A stretch of 29,313 nucleotides of DNA from Treponema sp. (GCA_031275035.1 JAISPH010000206.1:1-29313); one strand, 5' to 3'; counted from the stretch's first letter, positions 14,605 to 22,188 are shown. Notes: generated by a model not told the origin, from the sequence alone. Program-made: numbers and translations.

Positions 14605-15976
14605 GCTGACAGCCCTTAACGGCAGGCGGCCCGGACTTCAGCATCCGTTCCAGAAGAACAGCGTACACCGGCGGAGATGCAATCAACTCGGTGGTAACAA
14701 AGGCGGAAAGGCAGACCAGCACCAGTCCCCCCAGATGATTAAAGTTGCCGCTCATCTCCAGGATCAGAACCATCCCCGTAACCGGAGCCTTGACCACCGC
14801 TGCAAAAAAGGCGGCCATCCCCAGGATCATAAAGTTCAGGTTCTGTCCGGCTGCAATGAATCCGCCCCGGATCAGGAGATGCCCCAGCAGATCCCCCGCC
14901 AGGGCGCCGCAGGCAAGCAGGGGAAGAAAAATGCCCCCGGCGGTTCCCGATCCGTAACAGAGGGCGGTAAAGAGGATCTTCCCCGCCAGAAGCACGGCCA
15001 GCATGCCCAGGGATCTTTCGGTTACGGAGAGAGATTCGATCAGGCCATGGCCGCCTCCGATAAGATCGAAGAGAAAAAAGCCCAGGGGAACCGAAACCAG
15101 CAGGGGGATCAGCGGTTTGAAGATCTGGGAAACCGGGAACCGGTCGTAAAGGTTGAGGGAACAGTACAGGCTCCGCTTAAAGAGATCCCCCGCAAGACCG
15201 CAGAGAACCCCCAGAAGCGTCACCCAGAAAAAAGCGCTGAGGGGCAGCACGGTGACGCTGTTGAAATCGAAAACCGGCCTGAGGCCAAAAAAATAGGACG
15301 CCGCTGCATCGGCGGTTATGGAAGCGCCCATGGCGCAGGCCAGAAAGAGCGGGGGGAAAAAAGCCCCCTCCGAGGACCCGGCCTCCTGCGGCGGCGAAGA
15401 CTGGGACTGCAGTTCCTCCAGCACAAAGAGCACCCCCGCCAGGGGCGCATTAAAGGCAGCGGCCAGTCCCGCGGCGGATGCGGCGGCGATGAGGATCTTC
15501 CGCTCCCGGCGGGGCCGGTGAAAAATACTCAGCACCCCCTTGCCCACATAGGCCCCGATTTGTATAGAGGGCCCCTCCCGGCCCAGGGAAAGCCCCGCCC
15601 CCAGCCCAAGCGTACCGGTAATCAGCTTGAGGGGAAGTTCCGGCCCCCAGTCCAAGGTCATGCGCCGGTTCAGGGCTCCCTTGATCTGCGGTATGCCGCT
15701 TCCCTTGATCATGGGCCTCAGCTTGGCGGCCCAGCCCAGGAAAAGTCCCCCGGCGATAAGGCCGAAAATCCAAAGCAGGGTCCAATAGAGGGGCAGCTCC
15801 GGCAGAGCGCCGTAAAGCCGGCGGCGCAGAACATCGGCATGGTTCAGCAGAATTCTAAAAAGAACGACCACTAGGCCGGTAATAAGCCCGATGATCAGGC
15901 TTTCAAAGATGACCGCCAGACGGGAATTGTACCAATGCCGGACCAACCGGGCCATCCGGGTTTCGCTGCGCTTCAT
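14597..15976 (-). CDS. ClC-family chloride channel / proton-chloride antiporter
   Basis: Polytopic membrane protein of 459 residues moving chloride or a related anion. The three family anion-path motifs are present: GSGIPQ (about 92), GREGP (Glu134 at the position of the gating glutamate of ClC-ec1) and GGIFLP. The intracellular pair Glu187-Glu188 in VLEELQ matches the proton-side glutamates of ClC-ec1, which favours an exchanger over a pure channel. No CBS domains are attached. ATG 15974-15976 is preceded by AGGATAAGG. It is first in a two-gene unit with polB, which overlaps its last codons, an unusual functional pairing. Fluoride-specific ClC relatives are less likely given the canonical motifs. 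Confidence 0.94.
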   Translation of the reverse strand: MKRSETRMARLVRHWYNSRLAVIFESLIIGLITGLVVVLFRILLNHADVLRRRLYGALPELPLYWTLLWIFGLIAGGLFLGWAAKLRPMIKGSGIPQIKGALNRRMTLDWGPELPLKLITGTLGLGAGLSLGREGPSIQIGAYVGKGVLSIFHRPRRERKILIAAASAAGLAAAFNAPLAGVLFVLEELQSQSSPPQEAGSSEGAFFPPLFLACAMGASITADAAASYFFGLRPVFDFNSVTVLPLSAFFWVTLLGVLCGLAGDLFKRSLYCSLNLYDRFPVSQIFKPLIPLLVSVPLGFFLFDLIGGGHGLIESLSVTERSLGMLAVLLAGKILFTALCYGSGTAGGIFLPLLACGALAGDLLGHLLIRGGFIAAGQNLNFMILGMAAFFAAVVKAPVTGMVLILEMSGNFNHLGGLVLVCLSAFVTTELIASPPVYAVLLERMLKSGPPAVKGCQLG

Positions 15977-16088
15977 GCCTTATCCTACCGGAAAGGCCGG
16001 GAGGCCTCAAGGGAGCCGTTCCCGGTACGGCGGCGGTCCTTGGCCGGAAGTTCTGGAAACCCAACCGGGGCTTTTCAGCGCCTCCCTA

Positions 16089-16117
16089 TAGGCAGTTTCG
16101 GACCTCCGGTATATAAT
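16089..16117 (+). promoter_or_regulatory. promoter of the structured leader and CheY-like gene
   Basis: TAGGCA (16089-16094), 17 nt, perfect TATAAT (16112-16117). Followed by GGGGG and then the conserved 52-nt element, the same arrangement as at 11971-12000. About 220 nt separate the box from the ATG at 16337. Confidence 0.55.
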
Positions 16118-16122
16118 GGGGG

Positions 16123-16174
16123 AGCTAGTTCCAAAACCAGGTTGGTATGAACCTTTGGTTCGATGGAATTGGTT
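16123..16174 (+). ncRNA. conserved 52-nt structured leader element, copy 2
   Basis: Outer arms AGCTAGTTCC (16123-16132) and GGAATTGGTT (16165-16174) pair over all ten positions in RNA if three G-U pairs are allowed. Inside are AACC (16136-16139) / GGTT (16157-16160) and GGTT (16140-16143) / AACC (16150-16153) around a GGTATG loop. Nine differences from copy 1 (11917-11968), eight of them transitions and no indels. The pairing is kept only in the sense RNA, since the opposite strand would have A-C mismatches. Confidence 0.65.
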
Positions 16175-16196
16175 TTGGGATAAATCTTTTTCAAAA

Positions 16197-16219
16197 CCGG
16201 GCCTTTCGAAAAGGCCCGG
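16197..16219 (+). promoter_or_regulatory. strong GC hairpin in the leader
   Basis: Perfect 10-bp arms CCGGGCCTTT (16197-16206) and AAAGGCCCGG (16210-16219) with a CGA loop. It lies between the 52-nt element and the terminator at 16237-16266 and is not followed by a T tract. Confidence 0.6.
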
Positions 16220-16236
16220 ACAGGCCTCTCAGAAAA

Positions 16237-16266
16237 CATGGATTTCCGGCGAAATCCGTGTTTTTT
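16237..16266 (+). terminator. intrinsic terminator inside the leader (attenuator candidate)
   Basis: Stem CATGGATTTC (16237-16246) / GAAATCCGTG (16251-16260), ten pairs including one T-G, loop CGGC, followed directly by six T (16261-16266). It lies after the promoter at 16089-16117 and before the ribosome binding site at 16327. It could therefore end a short RNA of about 140 nt or act as an attenuator for the CheY-like gene. Confidence 0.7.
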
Positions 16267-16285
16267 GCCGCTTTTGAACGTTTAT

Positions 16286-16309
16286 GTCCGGAAACCGGAG
16301 CTTCCGGAC
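16286..16309 (+). promoter_or_regulatory. hairpin just upstream of the CheY-like gene's ribosome binding site
   Basis: Perfect 8-bp arms GTCCGGAA (16286-16293) and TTCCGGAC (16302-16309) with an 8-nt loop, 17 nt before GGAGG. It aligns without gaps with a hairpin in the lon leader (3698-3721, minus strand). Confidence 0.55.
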
Positions 16310-16336
16310 AACTCTATCAAATTTTTGGAGGTTCCC

Positions 16337-16696
16337 ATGAAACTGCTTATCGTTGATGATTCCCTGCTTATGCGCAAGGCTATTGAACGATCTTTGGCGG
16401 GGGAAAATTTTACCGTGGTGGGTTCCGCCGCTGACGGCGAGATCGGCCTGCGGATGTTCTCCGAATCATTACCCGATCTGGTAACCTTGGATATTTCCAT
16501 GCCGAAAATGGATGGGCTTACCTGTTTGGAAGAGATGCTGAAAATTAATCCGGCGGCTAAAATTCTGATGATCTCCTCCCAAACCGATGCTGTTACCGCT
16601 TCGGAGATCATGCAAAAGGGCGCCGCCGGCATATTGGGGAAACCTTTTTCCAGCGCCCAGATACAGGATAAGGTGCACGAGATACTGGGACTCTAA
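16337..16696 (+). CDS. single-domain CheY-like response regulator
   Basis: A lone 119-residue receiver domain. It has Asp7-Asp8, the phosphorylation site Asp52 in LDISMPKMDG, Ser80 at the switch position and Lys102 in GKPF, so it should be phosphorylatable. There is no output domain, so it signals by protein contact, for example with the flagellar motor or a kinase. I chose ATG 16337 because GGAGG (16327-16331) lies 5 nt upstream and the family begins here; the longer frame from 16238 runs through leader hairpins. It stands alone between divergent and convergent neighbours, about 6.4 kb from the cheX-linked cheY at 22698 and distinct from it in sequence. The long structured leader suggests regulation after transcription begins. 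Confidence 0.93.
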   Translation: MKLLIVDDSLLMRKAIERSLAGENFTVVGSAADGEIGLRMFSESLPDLVTLDISMPKMDGLTCLEEMLKINPAAKILMISSQTDAVTASEIMQKGAAGILGKPFSSAQIQDKVHEILGL

Positions 16697-16775
16697 AATC
16701 TGCCGCTATAATCCGGGTAAAATATACGGAAGTTTCTCCATTGGGTAAGAAACAAAGGCCCCGTTCCACAGGGCC

Positions 16776-17786
16776 CTATTCCACAAAGGGAAAAAGCAAT
16801 TTCTGGTTCTCCGGCTCGTAGAGGTTTTCCACGGTGATAAGCACCGATCCGGTGTCGATAAAAGAAGGAAGGGGACGGTTCTCCGCAGCATCCCGGGCGG
16901 CCTGTACCGCCAAATAACCCATATTGAAAGGCTTCTGTATTACCGTGGCCGCGATAACCCCCTGTTCAATAAACTGAATCTCCGTCAGAGAACTGTCGAA
17001 ACCTACCAGCCGGATCTTCCCCGCAGTCCCGGTATCCCGCAGAGCCCTGGCGACGCCGACGGTGGAAACTTCGTTCATCGCCAGAAAACCTCCCAGATCA
17101 GGATGATCCCTGAGGATCTGTACCGTGATGGCGTAGGCGTTTTCCTCAAAGTTATCGGTAAACCATGCGCCGATGACGGGATAGCGGCCGTCCCGGTCCA
17201 GGATTCTTCTGGTACCCTCCTCCCGTTCCATGGCGGTGGTGGCAAAACGGACATGGTTGATAATGGCCAGCCTGTTCCCCGGTTCCAGAATCCGTATCAT
17301 CTCTCTGGCGGCCTTTTCCCCGCCTTCGCTGTTATTGGTCGCCACAAAGGTACGGGGCAGGGGACTGTCCACCCCGGAATCCATGGTAATCACCTTAACC
17401 CCCAGGGCGGCGGCTTTTTCAACCGCCGGTACAAGCCGGATATAGTCGGTGGCCGCCAGGATGAGCGCCGCCGGAGGATCGTTGTCAAGAATCGTATCGA
17501 TAATGCGGATCTGCCCTTCAATATCGCTCTCCGCCCAGGGCCCCTGTATGTCCAGGTTTACGCCGAATTCCACCGCCCCCGCCCGGAGGCCGGTCTTTAC
17601 CACCTCCCAAAATTCCGAATCGTTGGCAATGGCCTTGATAACCGCGGTTATTTTTATTTCCCGCCGGGAAGGGGTCCGGGTAAAAAAGAGGATGATCAGG
17701 CTTCCCAAAAGGAGAATGACCGCCAGGACGGCGGGGACAAAAAGGGCCCGGAGCCGCCGCGTCCGCCGGCTGAAAAAGTTTATCAT
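16776..17786 (-). CDS. sugar-type periplasmic binding protein, membrane-anchored, sensory partner
   Basis: The 336-residue product has a basic N terminus and one hydrophobic segment (about 14-36) without a clear lipobox. A periplasmic binding protein domain of the RbsB/Peripla_BP_4 type follows (KITAVIKAIANDSEFWEVVKTG at its start, PPAALILAATD, VKVITMDSGVD, GGFLAMNEVSTVG, IRLVGFDSS). It should bind a sugar or related small molecule. No ABC permease or ATPase gene is adjacent. Its ATG overlaps the stop of the sensor kinase gene in an ATGA. This suggests it presents ligand to that kinase rather than feeding a transporter, although a transport role elsewhere cannot be excluded. The gene converges with the CheY-like gene; the 79 bp between hold only weak inverted repeats (GTTTCT 16732-16737 / AGAAAC 16748-16753). 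Confidence 0.9.
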   Translation of the reverse strand: MINFFSRRTRRLRALFVPAVLAVILLLGSLIILFFTRTPSRREIKITAVIKAIANDSEFWEVVKTGLRAGAVEFGVNLDIQGPWAESDIEGQIRIIDTILDNDPPAALILAATDYIRLVPAVEKAAALGVKVITMDSGVDSPLPRTFVATNNSEGGEKAAREMIRILEPGNRLAIINHVRFATTAMEREEGTRRILDRDGRYPVIGAWFTDNFEENAYAITVQILRDHPDLGGFLAMNEVSTVGVARALRDTGTAGKIRLVGFDSSLTEIQFIEQGVIAATVIQKPFNMGYLAVQAARDAAENRPLPSFIDTGSVLITVENLYEPENQKLLFPFVE

Positions 17787-19606
17787 TCCGCTTCCTTTTC
17801 TATGGCCGGAAGATGGATAAACACCGTGGTGCCCTCGTCTTCCCGGCTTTCAAATTCCAGTCCGTAGGCGGGGCCGAAGTAGAGCTTTATCCGTTCGTCT
17901 ACATTGCGGACCCCGACGCCGCTGCCGGGCCGGGAACCGGGACCCGGCTTCTCTTCCCCGGCGGGTCCCGGGGCGCTGAGTTTTTGCCTGAGCCGCTCAA
18001 GGCTTTCCCGGTCCATCCCGGTCCCGTCGTCCCGGACCACCAGATCCATCCCCTTTCCGGTACGGTAGCCGGAAATACGCACCGTTCCCGCGGCGGAGCT
18101 GTTCTTTATGCCGTGATAGATGGCATTCTCCACCAGGGGCTGAAGGATGATCTTGACGATCTTGCAGGATTTAACGGCGTCGTCCACCTCGATGCGGTAA
18201 TCCAGGCGATCCTTGTAGCGGATCTTCTGGATGGTAAGATAATTTTTTACATGCTCCAGTTCCGAAGCCACATCGACGATCTCTTTGCCCTTGCTGATAC
18301 TGAGGCGGAACAGCCGGGCCAGGGCGGAGCTCATGGCGATTACCTCTTCCTGTTTGCCCCCTTCGGCCATCCATATCACCGAATCCAGAGTATTGTAGAG
18401 GAAGTGGGGATTGATCTGCATCTGCAGCGCATTAAGTTCGCTTTTCCGTTTCTGTTCCTGTTCAAGCGTAACCCGCCGGAGGAGTTTCTTGATCTCTCCG
18501 ACCATGATGTTGAAGTCCATCCCCAGTTCTCCGATTTCGTTGGAGGAATGGATATCCGCGGTAACGTCAAAATCCCCCTGTTCCACGGCCCGCATGGAAC
18601 GGCGGAGTTTCTTTATCGGTTTTGATATACGCTGAGAGAGGAGAATCGATATGACCATCGAAACGGCCAAAAAGAGGAGCCCCCAAAGGGCATAATTCCG
18701 CCGTATCGATTCCCGGTTTTCTACAAATTCGCTGCGGTAGTTTACCCCTACCACCTTCCAGCCGGTGGCGTACATGGCCTCCACGCTGTAGAACTTGTCC
18801 CGGTCTTCATCATCCCCGGAAAAATAATTGGCCTGCTCCTCAATGACCCGGCGGATATTCTCGGTTTTTAAGCCTCCGTAAAGAAGCTGCTGCTGGGGAT
18901 GGTAGACGACATCTCCGTTCCGGTCCACGATAAAGATATAGCCCCGCCGGCCCAACTGGACGGAACTGCAGATCCGGTCAATGATCCGGTAGTTCAGATC
19001 CACCAGGAGTATCCCCTTGCCCCGGCGGGTCTCGGGATCGACGATCTCCCGTGAGAGGGAAATAACCCAGGGGTACCGGTCCTTGACAATATGCTGCACA
19101 TGAGAGGAGGAGATAACCGGCTCGCCCCGGCCGTTCTGCGCGGCGGTATACCAGGACTGCCGGACCGGATCGGTAAAGGAATTCAGCGTCCGGTCCCGGT
19201 CGGAGATGATAAATTCTCCCCGGTAGCCGAAAATGCCTATCAGGGAAATATCGTTCCGGGTGCTTACCATGACATTCAGCGCCGATTGGGCCGTTCCGGC
19301 GGCGTCTTCCCCTCTCTTTCCGGGACCGGCGTCCAGGTATTCCTGTACCCCGGCATCCGCCTGCAGAATGGTCGAAACAGAGTAGAGGTAGTCAATGTAA
19401 AATTCGATGTTATTGGTAACCTGGCGGACAAGCTGCTGGGTGTAGCGCCGGGAAGCGATCCGGGCGGTTTCTTCGGTTACCCTGAATGCGATAAGGATGG
19501 CCCCCACGATAAGCACCACCGAAAGGGAGGCAAAGGCGATGGCGATGGTTACCTGAATACTGTGAAAACGCCGGGGGCCCTTTGCCCCGGAATCAGGACA
19601 GGACAT
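17783..19606 (-). CDS. sensor histidine kinase, YesM type
   Basis: A 607-residue membrane kinase. It has a first membrane segment (about 17-40), an extracytoplasmic sensing domain of about 250 residues (Cache-like by architecture), a second membrane segment (about 295-318) and a HAMP linker beginning QRISKPIKKLRRSM. The His_kinase domain has the phosphoacceptor in INPHFLYNTLDS (His401), and an ATPase domain follows (LQPLVENAIYHGI, DDGTGM, GVGVRNVDERIKLYFG). This is the YesM/LytS-like subgroup, normally paired with YesN/AraC regulators, as here. It overlaps the upstream regulator gene by 14 bp and the downstream binding-protein gene by 4 bp, so the three genes are almost certainly co-translated. 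Confidence 0.95.
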   Translation of the reverse strand: MSCPDSGAKGPRRFHSIQVTIAIAFASLSVVLIVGAILIAFRVTEETARIASRRYTQQLVRQVTNNIEFYIDYLYSVSTILQADAGVQEYLDAGPGKRGEDAAGTAQSALNVMVSTRNDISLIGIFGYRGEFIISDRDRTLNSFTDPVRQSWYTAAQNGRGEPVISSSHVQHIVKDRYPWVISLSREIVDPETRRGKGILLVDLNYRIIDRICSSVQLGRRGYIFIVDRNGDVVYHPQQQLLYGGLKTENIRRVIEEQANYFSGDDEDRDKFYSVEAMYATGWKVVGVNYRSEFVENRESIRRNYALWGLLFLAVSMVISILLSQRISKPIKKLRRSMRAVEQGDFDVTADIHSSNEIGELGMDFNIMVGEIKKLLRRVTLEQEQKRKSELNALQMQINPHFLYNTLDSVIWMAEGGKQEEVIAMSSALARLFRLSISKGKEIVDVASELEHVKNYLTIQKIRYKDRLDYRIEVDDAVKSCKIVKIILQPLVENAIYHGIKNSSAAGTVRISGYRTGKGMDLVVRDDGTGMDRESLERLRQKLSAPGPAGEEKPGPGSRPGSGVGVRNVDERIKLYFGPAYGLEFESREDEGTTVFIHLPAIEKEAE

Positions 19607-21260
19607 GGGGATCTCCGGCGCCGGGACCAGCGGCGGCGGCCGCGGAACGGTACTCCGTGGCGGTAAGCCCCGTAAATTTACGGAAGCTCAGGGAAAAGTA
19701 ATGGGCGTCCCGGTAGCCTATCCGTCCGGCAATCTCGTAGGTCATCAGGTCCGTGGTCCGCAGCAGTTCCATCGCCTTGGTAAGCCTGATGGCGGTCAGC
19801 TCTTCCACAAAGGTTCTGTTGTGGTACTTTTTCAGATTGGCGCTGAAATAGCTCATGCTGATATCCAGTTTTTTACAGAGGCTTTGCAGGGACAGGGAAG
19901 GATCGGCATAGTGGGACTCCAGATATTCCAGCGCCTCCCGGACCTTAACCTGGGCAAAGTTCTCCTGCCGGGTCTGAGTATAGCCGGCGATCCGTTCCGT
20001 AAGGCCGACAAACCAGAGGCGGACCGCGTCGAGGCTGGTAAGCCGGGCTATCTCGGCGAAGGGGTCCATCCCGGAGGGAAAGATCTCCGCGCCGGGGATC
20101 TCCAGATCCTCGCAGCAGCGGATCAGCGCCGCCAATATCAGGGCAAGTTTAATGCGGTATTCCTCAAGGGTAAAGGGAACCTGCTGAAAGTACTCCGCCA
20201 TTTTACCGACCAGACGGGAGGCTTCGTCCCGTCCCCCGGCCTTGAGGGCCGCGACAATGCGTTTTTCCCAGCGGGGGTCCGGCCCGGACCTGGGGGATCC
20301 GGTTTTTCCCATTATCTCCCGGTAGGCGGCCACGCCGTTTTTCCCCCGGAGCTGCGCCGCCAAAAGCGCCTCTACCGCCGTATTGTAGGAAACGGAAAGG
20401 GTATCCAGGGTATCCGCCGCCTCCCCCACCCCCAGGCCGGTATCCTTAAAACCCAGGGACTGAAGATTATGGCAGAGGAATTCCGCCGTTTTAAGCCCCT
20501 CCCGGTATACCCTGGGAGGAGTATCCCCCCAAATCAGAATTACCAGCCGGTCGGCGCTGTCCTGGAAGAGTATGCCCGGCGCGGAGGGCGCATAATCCGG
20601 TTTCGCCCCCAGGGTTTCTTCCAGAATGTTCCGCTCCGTCAGAAGATCGATGTCAAAATTTTCGCCCCCCCGGCGGTGCACAAAATCCAGAACCAGGCAG
20701 GCATAGGCGGCGGAATCCAGGGGAAGGGGCAGACCAAAATAGAAGACCCGTTCCCGGATCGCCTCCCGGTCGAGCTTTCCTTCGATAAGGCGCACCAGAA
20801 AACGTTCCCGCAGCAGGGGCAGGCTTTCGGCAAGCTGCTTTTTGATATGTTCCAGATCCCGCCGTTTTTCCCGCTCCCCGTCCAGGGTATGCTTCAGCTT
20901 GGAAAGGACCTCCCTGAACTCCAGGGGGGTTACGGGTTTAGTGATATAGTCGTAGACCTGAAGCTGCAGCGCCTTGCGGGCATATTCAAAATCATCGTAC
21001 CCGGAAATGATAAGCACCTTGGTCAGGGGAGAAATGCCGAGGAGCCGGTCCGTAAAGGAAAGACCGTCCATAAAGGGCATGTTAATGTCGGTCATTACCA
21101 CATCGGGCCGGATCCGTTCCGCCAGATCCAGGGCTTCAAAACCGTTGGTACAGGCGCCGGCAAAGGAAAAGCCCAGCTCCCCCCAGGGTATGGCATTCCG
21201 AATCCCCTCCCGGATCTCCGTTTCATCATCCACCAGTACAAACGAATACAGGCCGCCCAT
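19593..21260 (-). CDS. response regulator with AraC-type DNA-binding domain, YesN type
   Basis: A 555-residue transcription regulator. The N-terminal receiver has Asp11-Asp12, phosphorylation site Asp58 in TDINMPFMDG and a Lys in ITKPV. A long central region of about 300 residues follows, ending in a C-terminal AraC-type double helix-turn-helix (LCKKLDISMSYFSANLKKYHNRTF, IAGRIGYRDAHYFSLSFRKFTG). I place the start at ATG 21258-21260 because the receiver fold begins at once and a TATAAT box ends 6 nt upstream, giving a leaderless message. The frame stays open to GTG 21312-21314 and ATG 21303-21305, so a product up to 18 residues longer is possible. It is first in the operon with the kinase and binding protein and probably regulates its own promoter. 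Confidence 0.93.
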   Translation of the reverse strand: MGGLYSFVLVDDETEIREGIRNAIPWGELGFSFAGACTNGFEALDLAERIRPDVVMTDINMPFMDGLSFTDRLLGISPLTKVLIISGYDDFEYARKALQLQVYDYITKPVTPLEFREVLSKLKHTLDGEREKRRDLEHIKKQLAESLPLLRERFLVRLIEGKLDREAIRERVFYFGLPLPLDSAAYACLVLDFVHRRGGENFDIDLLTERNILEETLGAKPDYAPSAPGILFQDSADRLVILIWGDTPPRVYREGLKTAEFLCHNLQSLGFKDTGLGVGEAADTLDTLSVSYNTAVEALLAAQLRGKNGVAAYREIMGKTGSPRSGPDPRWEKRIVAALKAGGRDEASRLVGKMAEYFQQVPFTLEEYRIKLALILAALIRCCEDLEIPGAEIFPSGMDPFAEIARLTSLDAVRLWFVGLTERIAGYTQTRQENFAQVKVREALEYLESHYADPSLSLQSLCKKLDISMSYFSANLKKYHNRTFVEELTAIRLTKAMELLRTTDLMTYEIAGRIGYRDAHYFSLSFRKFTGLTATEYRSAAAAAGPGAGDPHVLS

Positions 21261-21266
21261 GGGCTT

Positions 21267-21343
21267 ATTATAAACATTCGGCGGGGGACGCGTACACTGT
21301 ACCATAATTTCCACTAGCGCACGTCCGAAGAACGTACACTGTA
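21267..21343 (-). promoter_or_regulatory. promoter and paired direct repeats ahead of the AraC-type regulator
   Basis: On the minus strand a perfect TATAAT (21272 to 21267) lies 6 nt before the preferred ATG. No good -35 box is seen 16-18 nt upstream. Two exact 11-bp copies of CGTACACTGTA (plus-strand reading) lie at 21291-21301 and 21333-21343, 42 bp apart (four helical turns). The nearer one sits where a -35 box would be. This is the usual look of an activator-dependent promoter bound by an AraC-type protein. Confidence 0.5.
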
Positions 21344-21356
21344 GGCGATCCCGGGG

Positions 21357-21531
21357 CGATATATACGAACTACGTCTATATGCGGCGGGGCGGCGATATA
21401 TACGAATTGCGTATATATACCGGGAAAGGGCCGATTATACGAACTGCGTCTATATGCCGGGGGGCGGATGTAACACGCATTCGCTTTATTTCCGGGGAAG
21501 ATGCGATTAGGCGAACTGCGTATATACGCCG
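21357..21531. repeat. dyad-symmetric repeat array B, five units
   Basis: Units begin near 21358, 21395, 21433, 21468 and 21505, the same family and spacing as array A at 407-893. The unit at 21395 has perfect TATATACG / CGTATATA arms around a 5-nt centre. The unit at 21468 is the TAACACGCATTCGCTTTA subtype, followed by the ATTAGGCGAACTGCG unit, the same order as 684-741 in array A. It lies between the start of the AraC-type regulator gene and the end of the AMMECR1 gene. Confidence 0.85.
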
Positions 21532-21607
21532 GGCAGGCGAGGCGCTTGGCGGCGCAAACGCCGTTACGTTCTCCTTCAGGGAGGGATTGTTATGTTGCCG
21601 GCTCCGG

Positions 21608-22180
21608 CTATTCTTCCCCGAACACTACCGCGGTAAAGGTATAGAGCTTTGCATCCGGGGCGTCGTACGAATGGGGGGGGAGCCCCGCTTTAACGCAGAT
21701 ATAATCCAGATATTCGTCCCGGTCCCAGCCCTGTTCCACCGGCACCTGGGGAAGCAGCACCCCGGCCCTGCCGCGGCGGATCAGGTAAAGGCCGTGGACC
21801 CCCAGCTGTACCGTCCGGGGATCGGGGCAGAGCTCCATGGGGGAAAGGACGGAGATTTCAATATGGCAACACTGCAATTCATCCGGGGAAAGGGGAGGGA
21901 AGCGGGGATCGGCAAAGGCCGCTTCCACCGCCATGGCGCGGACCGTCTGTTCCAGCGGCTCCGCTGCGGTCATTCTGCCTATGCAGCCCCGGAGCCTGCG
22001 GCCCCGGTTCGTTTCGATGTGCAGGGTAACGAAGGCGCCGCAGTTTTTTGCCAGGGCGGAATGTTCCGCCGCCGTCGCCCGTTCGCAGGAGGGGCTCCGC
22101 TTTTCCAGAACCGCGGCAATGCTTTCCCGGGCGTCCGCCAAGAGGATACGCCGTTCCTCCGCCGTAATGGCAAGGCGCAT
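21608..22180 (-). CDS. AMMECR1 domain protein (AmmeMemoRadiSam system protein A-like)
   Basis: The 190-residue product is close to a complete AMMECR1 domain. It has GAFVTLHIETNRGRRLRGCIG near residue 50-70 (LRGCIG is the family signature), AFADPRFPPLSPDEL, HIEISVLSPME and VHGLYLIRRGRAGVLLPQVPVEQGW. The biochemical role of bacterial AMMECR1 proteins is not established. In many genomes they occur with Memo-like and radical SAM proteins, neither of which is in this window. Here it is third after cheY and cheX on the minus strand, starting 8 bp after the cheX stop with only a weak Shine-Dalgarno. Repeat array B lies downstream. Confidence 0.9.
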   Translation of the reverse strand: MRLAITAEERRILLADARESIAAVLEKRSPSCERATAAEHSALAKNCGAFVTLHIETNRGRRLRGCIGRMTAAEPLEQTVRAMAVEAAFADPRFPPLSPDELQCCHIEISVLSPMELCPDPRTVQLGVHGLYLIRRGRAGVLLPQVPVEQGWDRDEYLDYICVKAGLPPHSYDAPDAKLYTFTAVVFGEE

Positions 22181-22188
22181 AGCGGCGC

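Noticed and set aside
16238..16336. N-terminal extension of the CheY-like protein
   Set aside because: It translates through the terminator and hairpins; the ATG at 16337 has a well-placed GGAGG and matches the family start.
16697..16775. Bidirectional terminator between the convergent CheY-like and binding-protein genes
   Set aside because: Only 5-6 bp stems with long loops and no adjacent T tract in either direction; not strong enough to list as a feature.
19605..21317. 570-codon plus-strand open frame
   Set aside because: Antisense shadow of the AraC-type response regulator gene.
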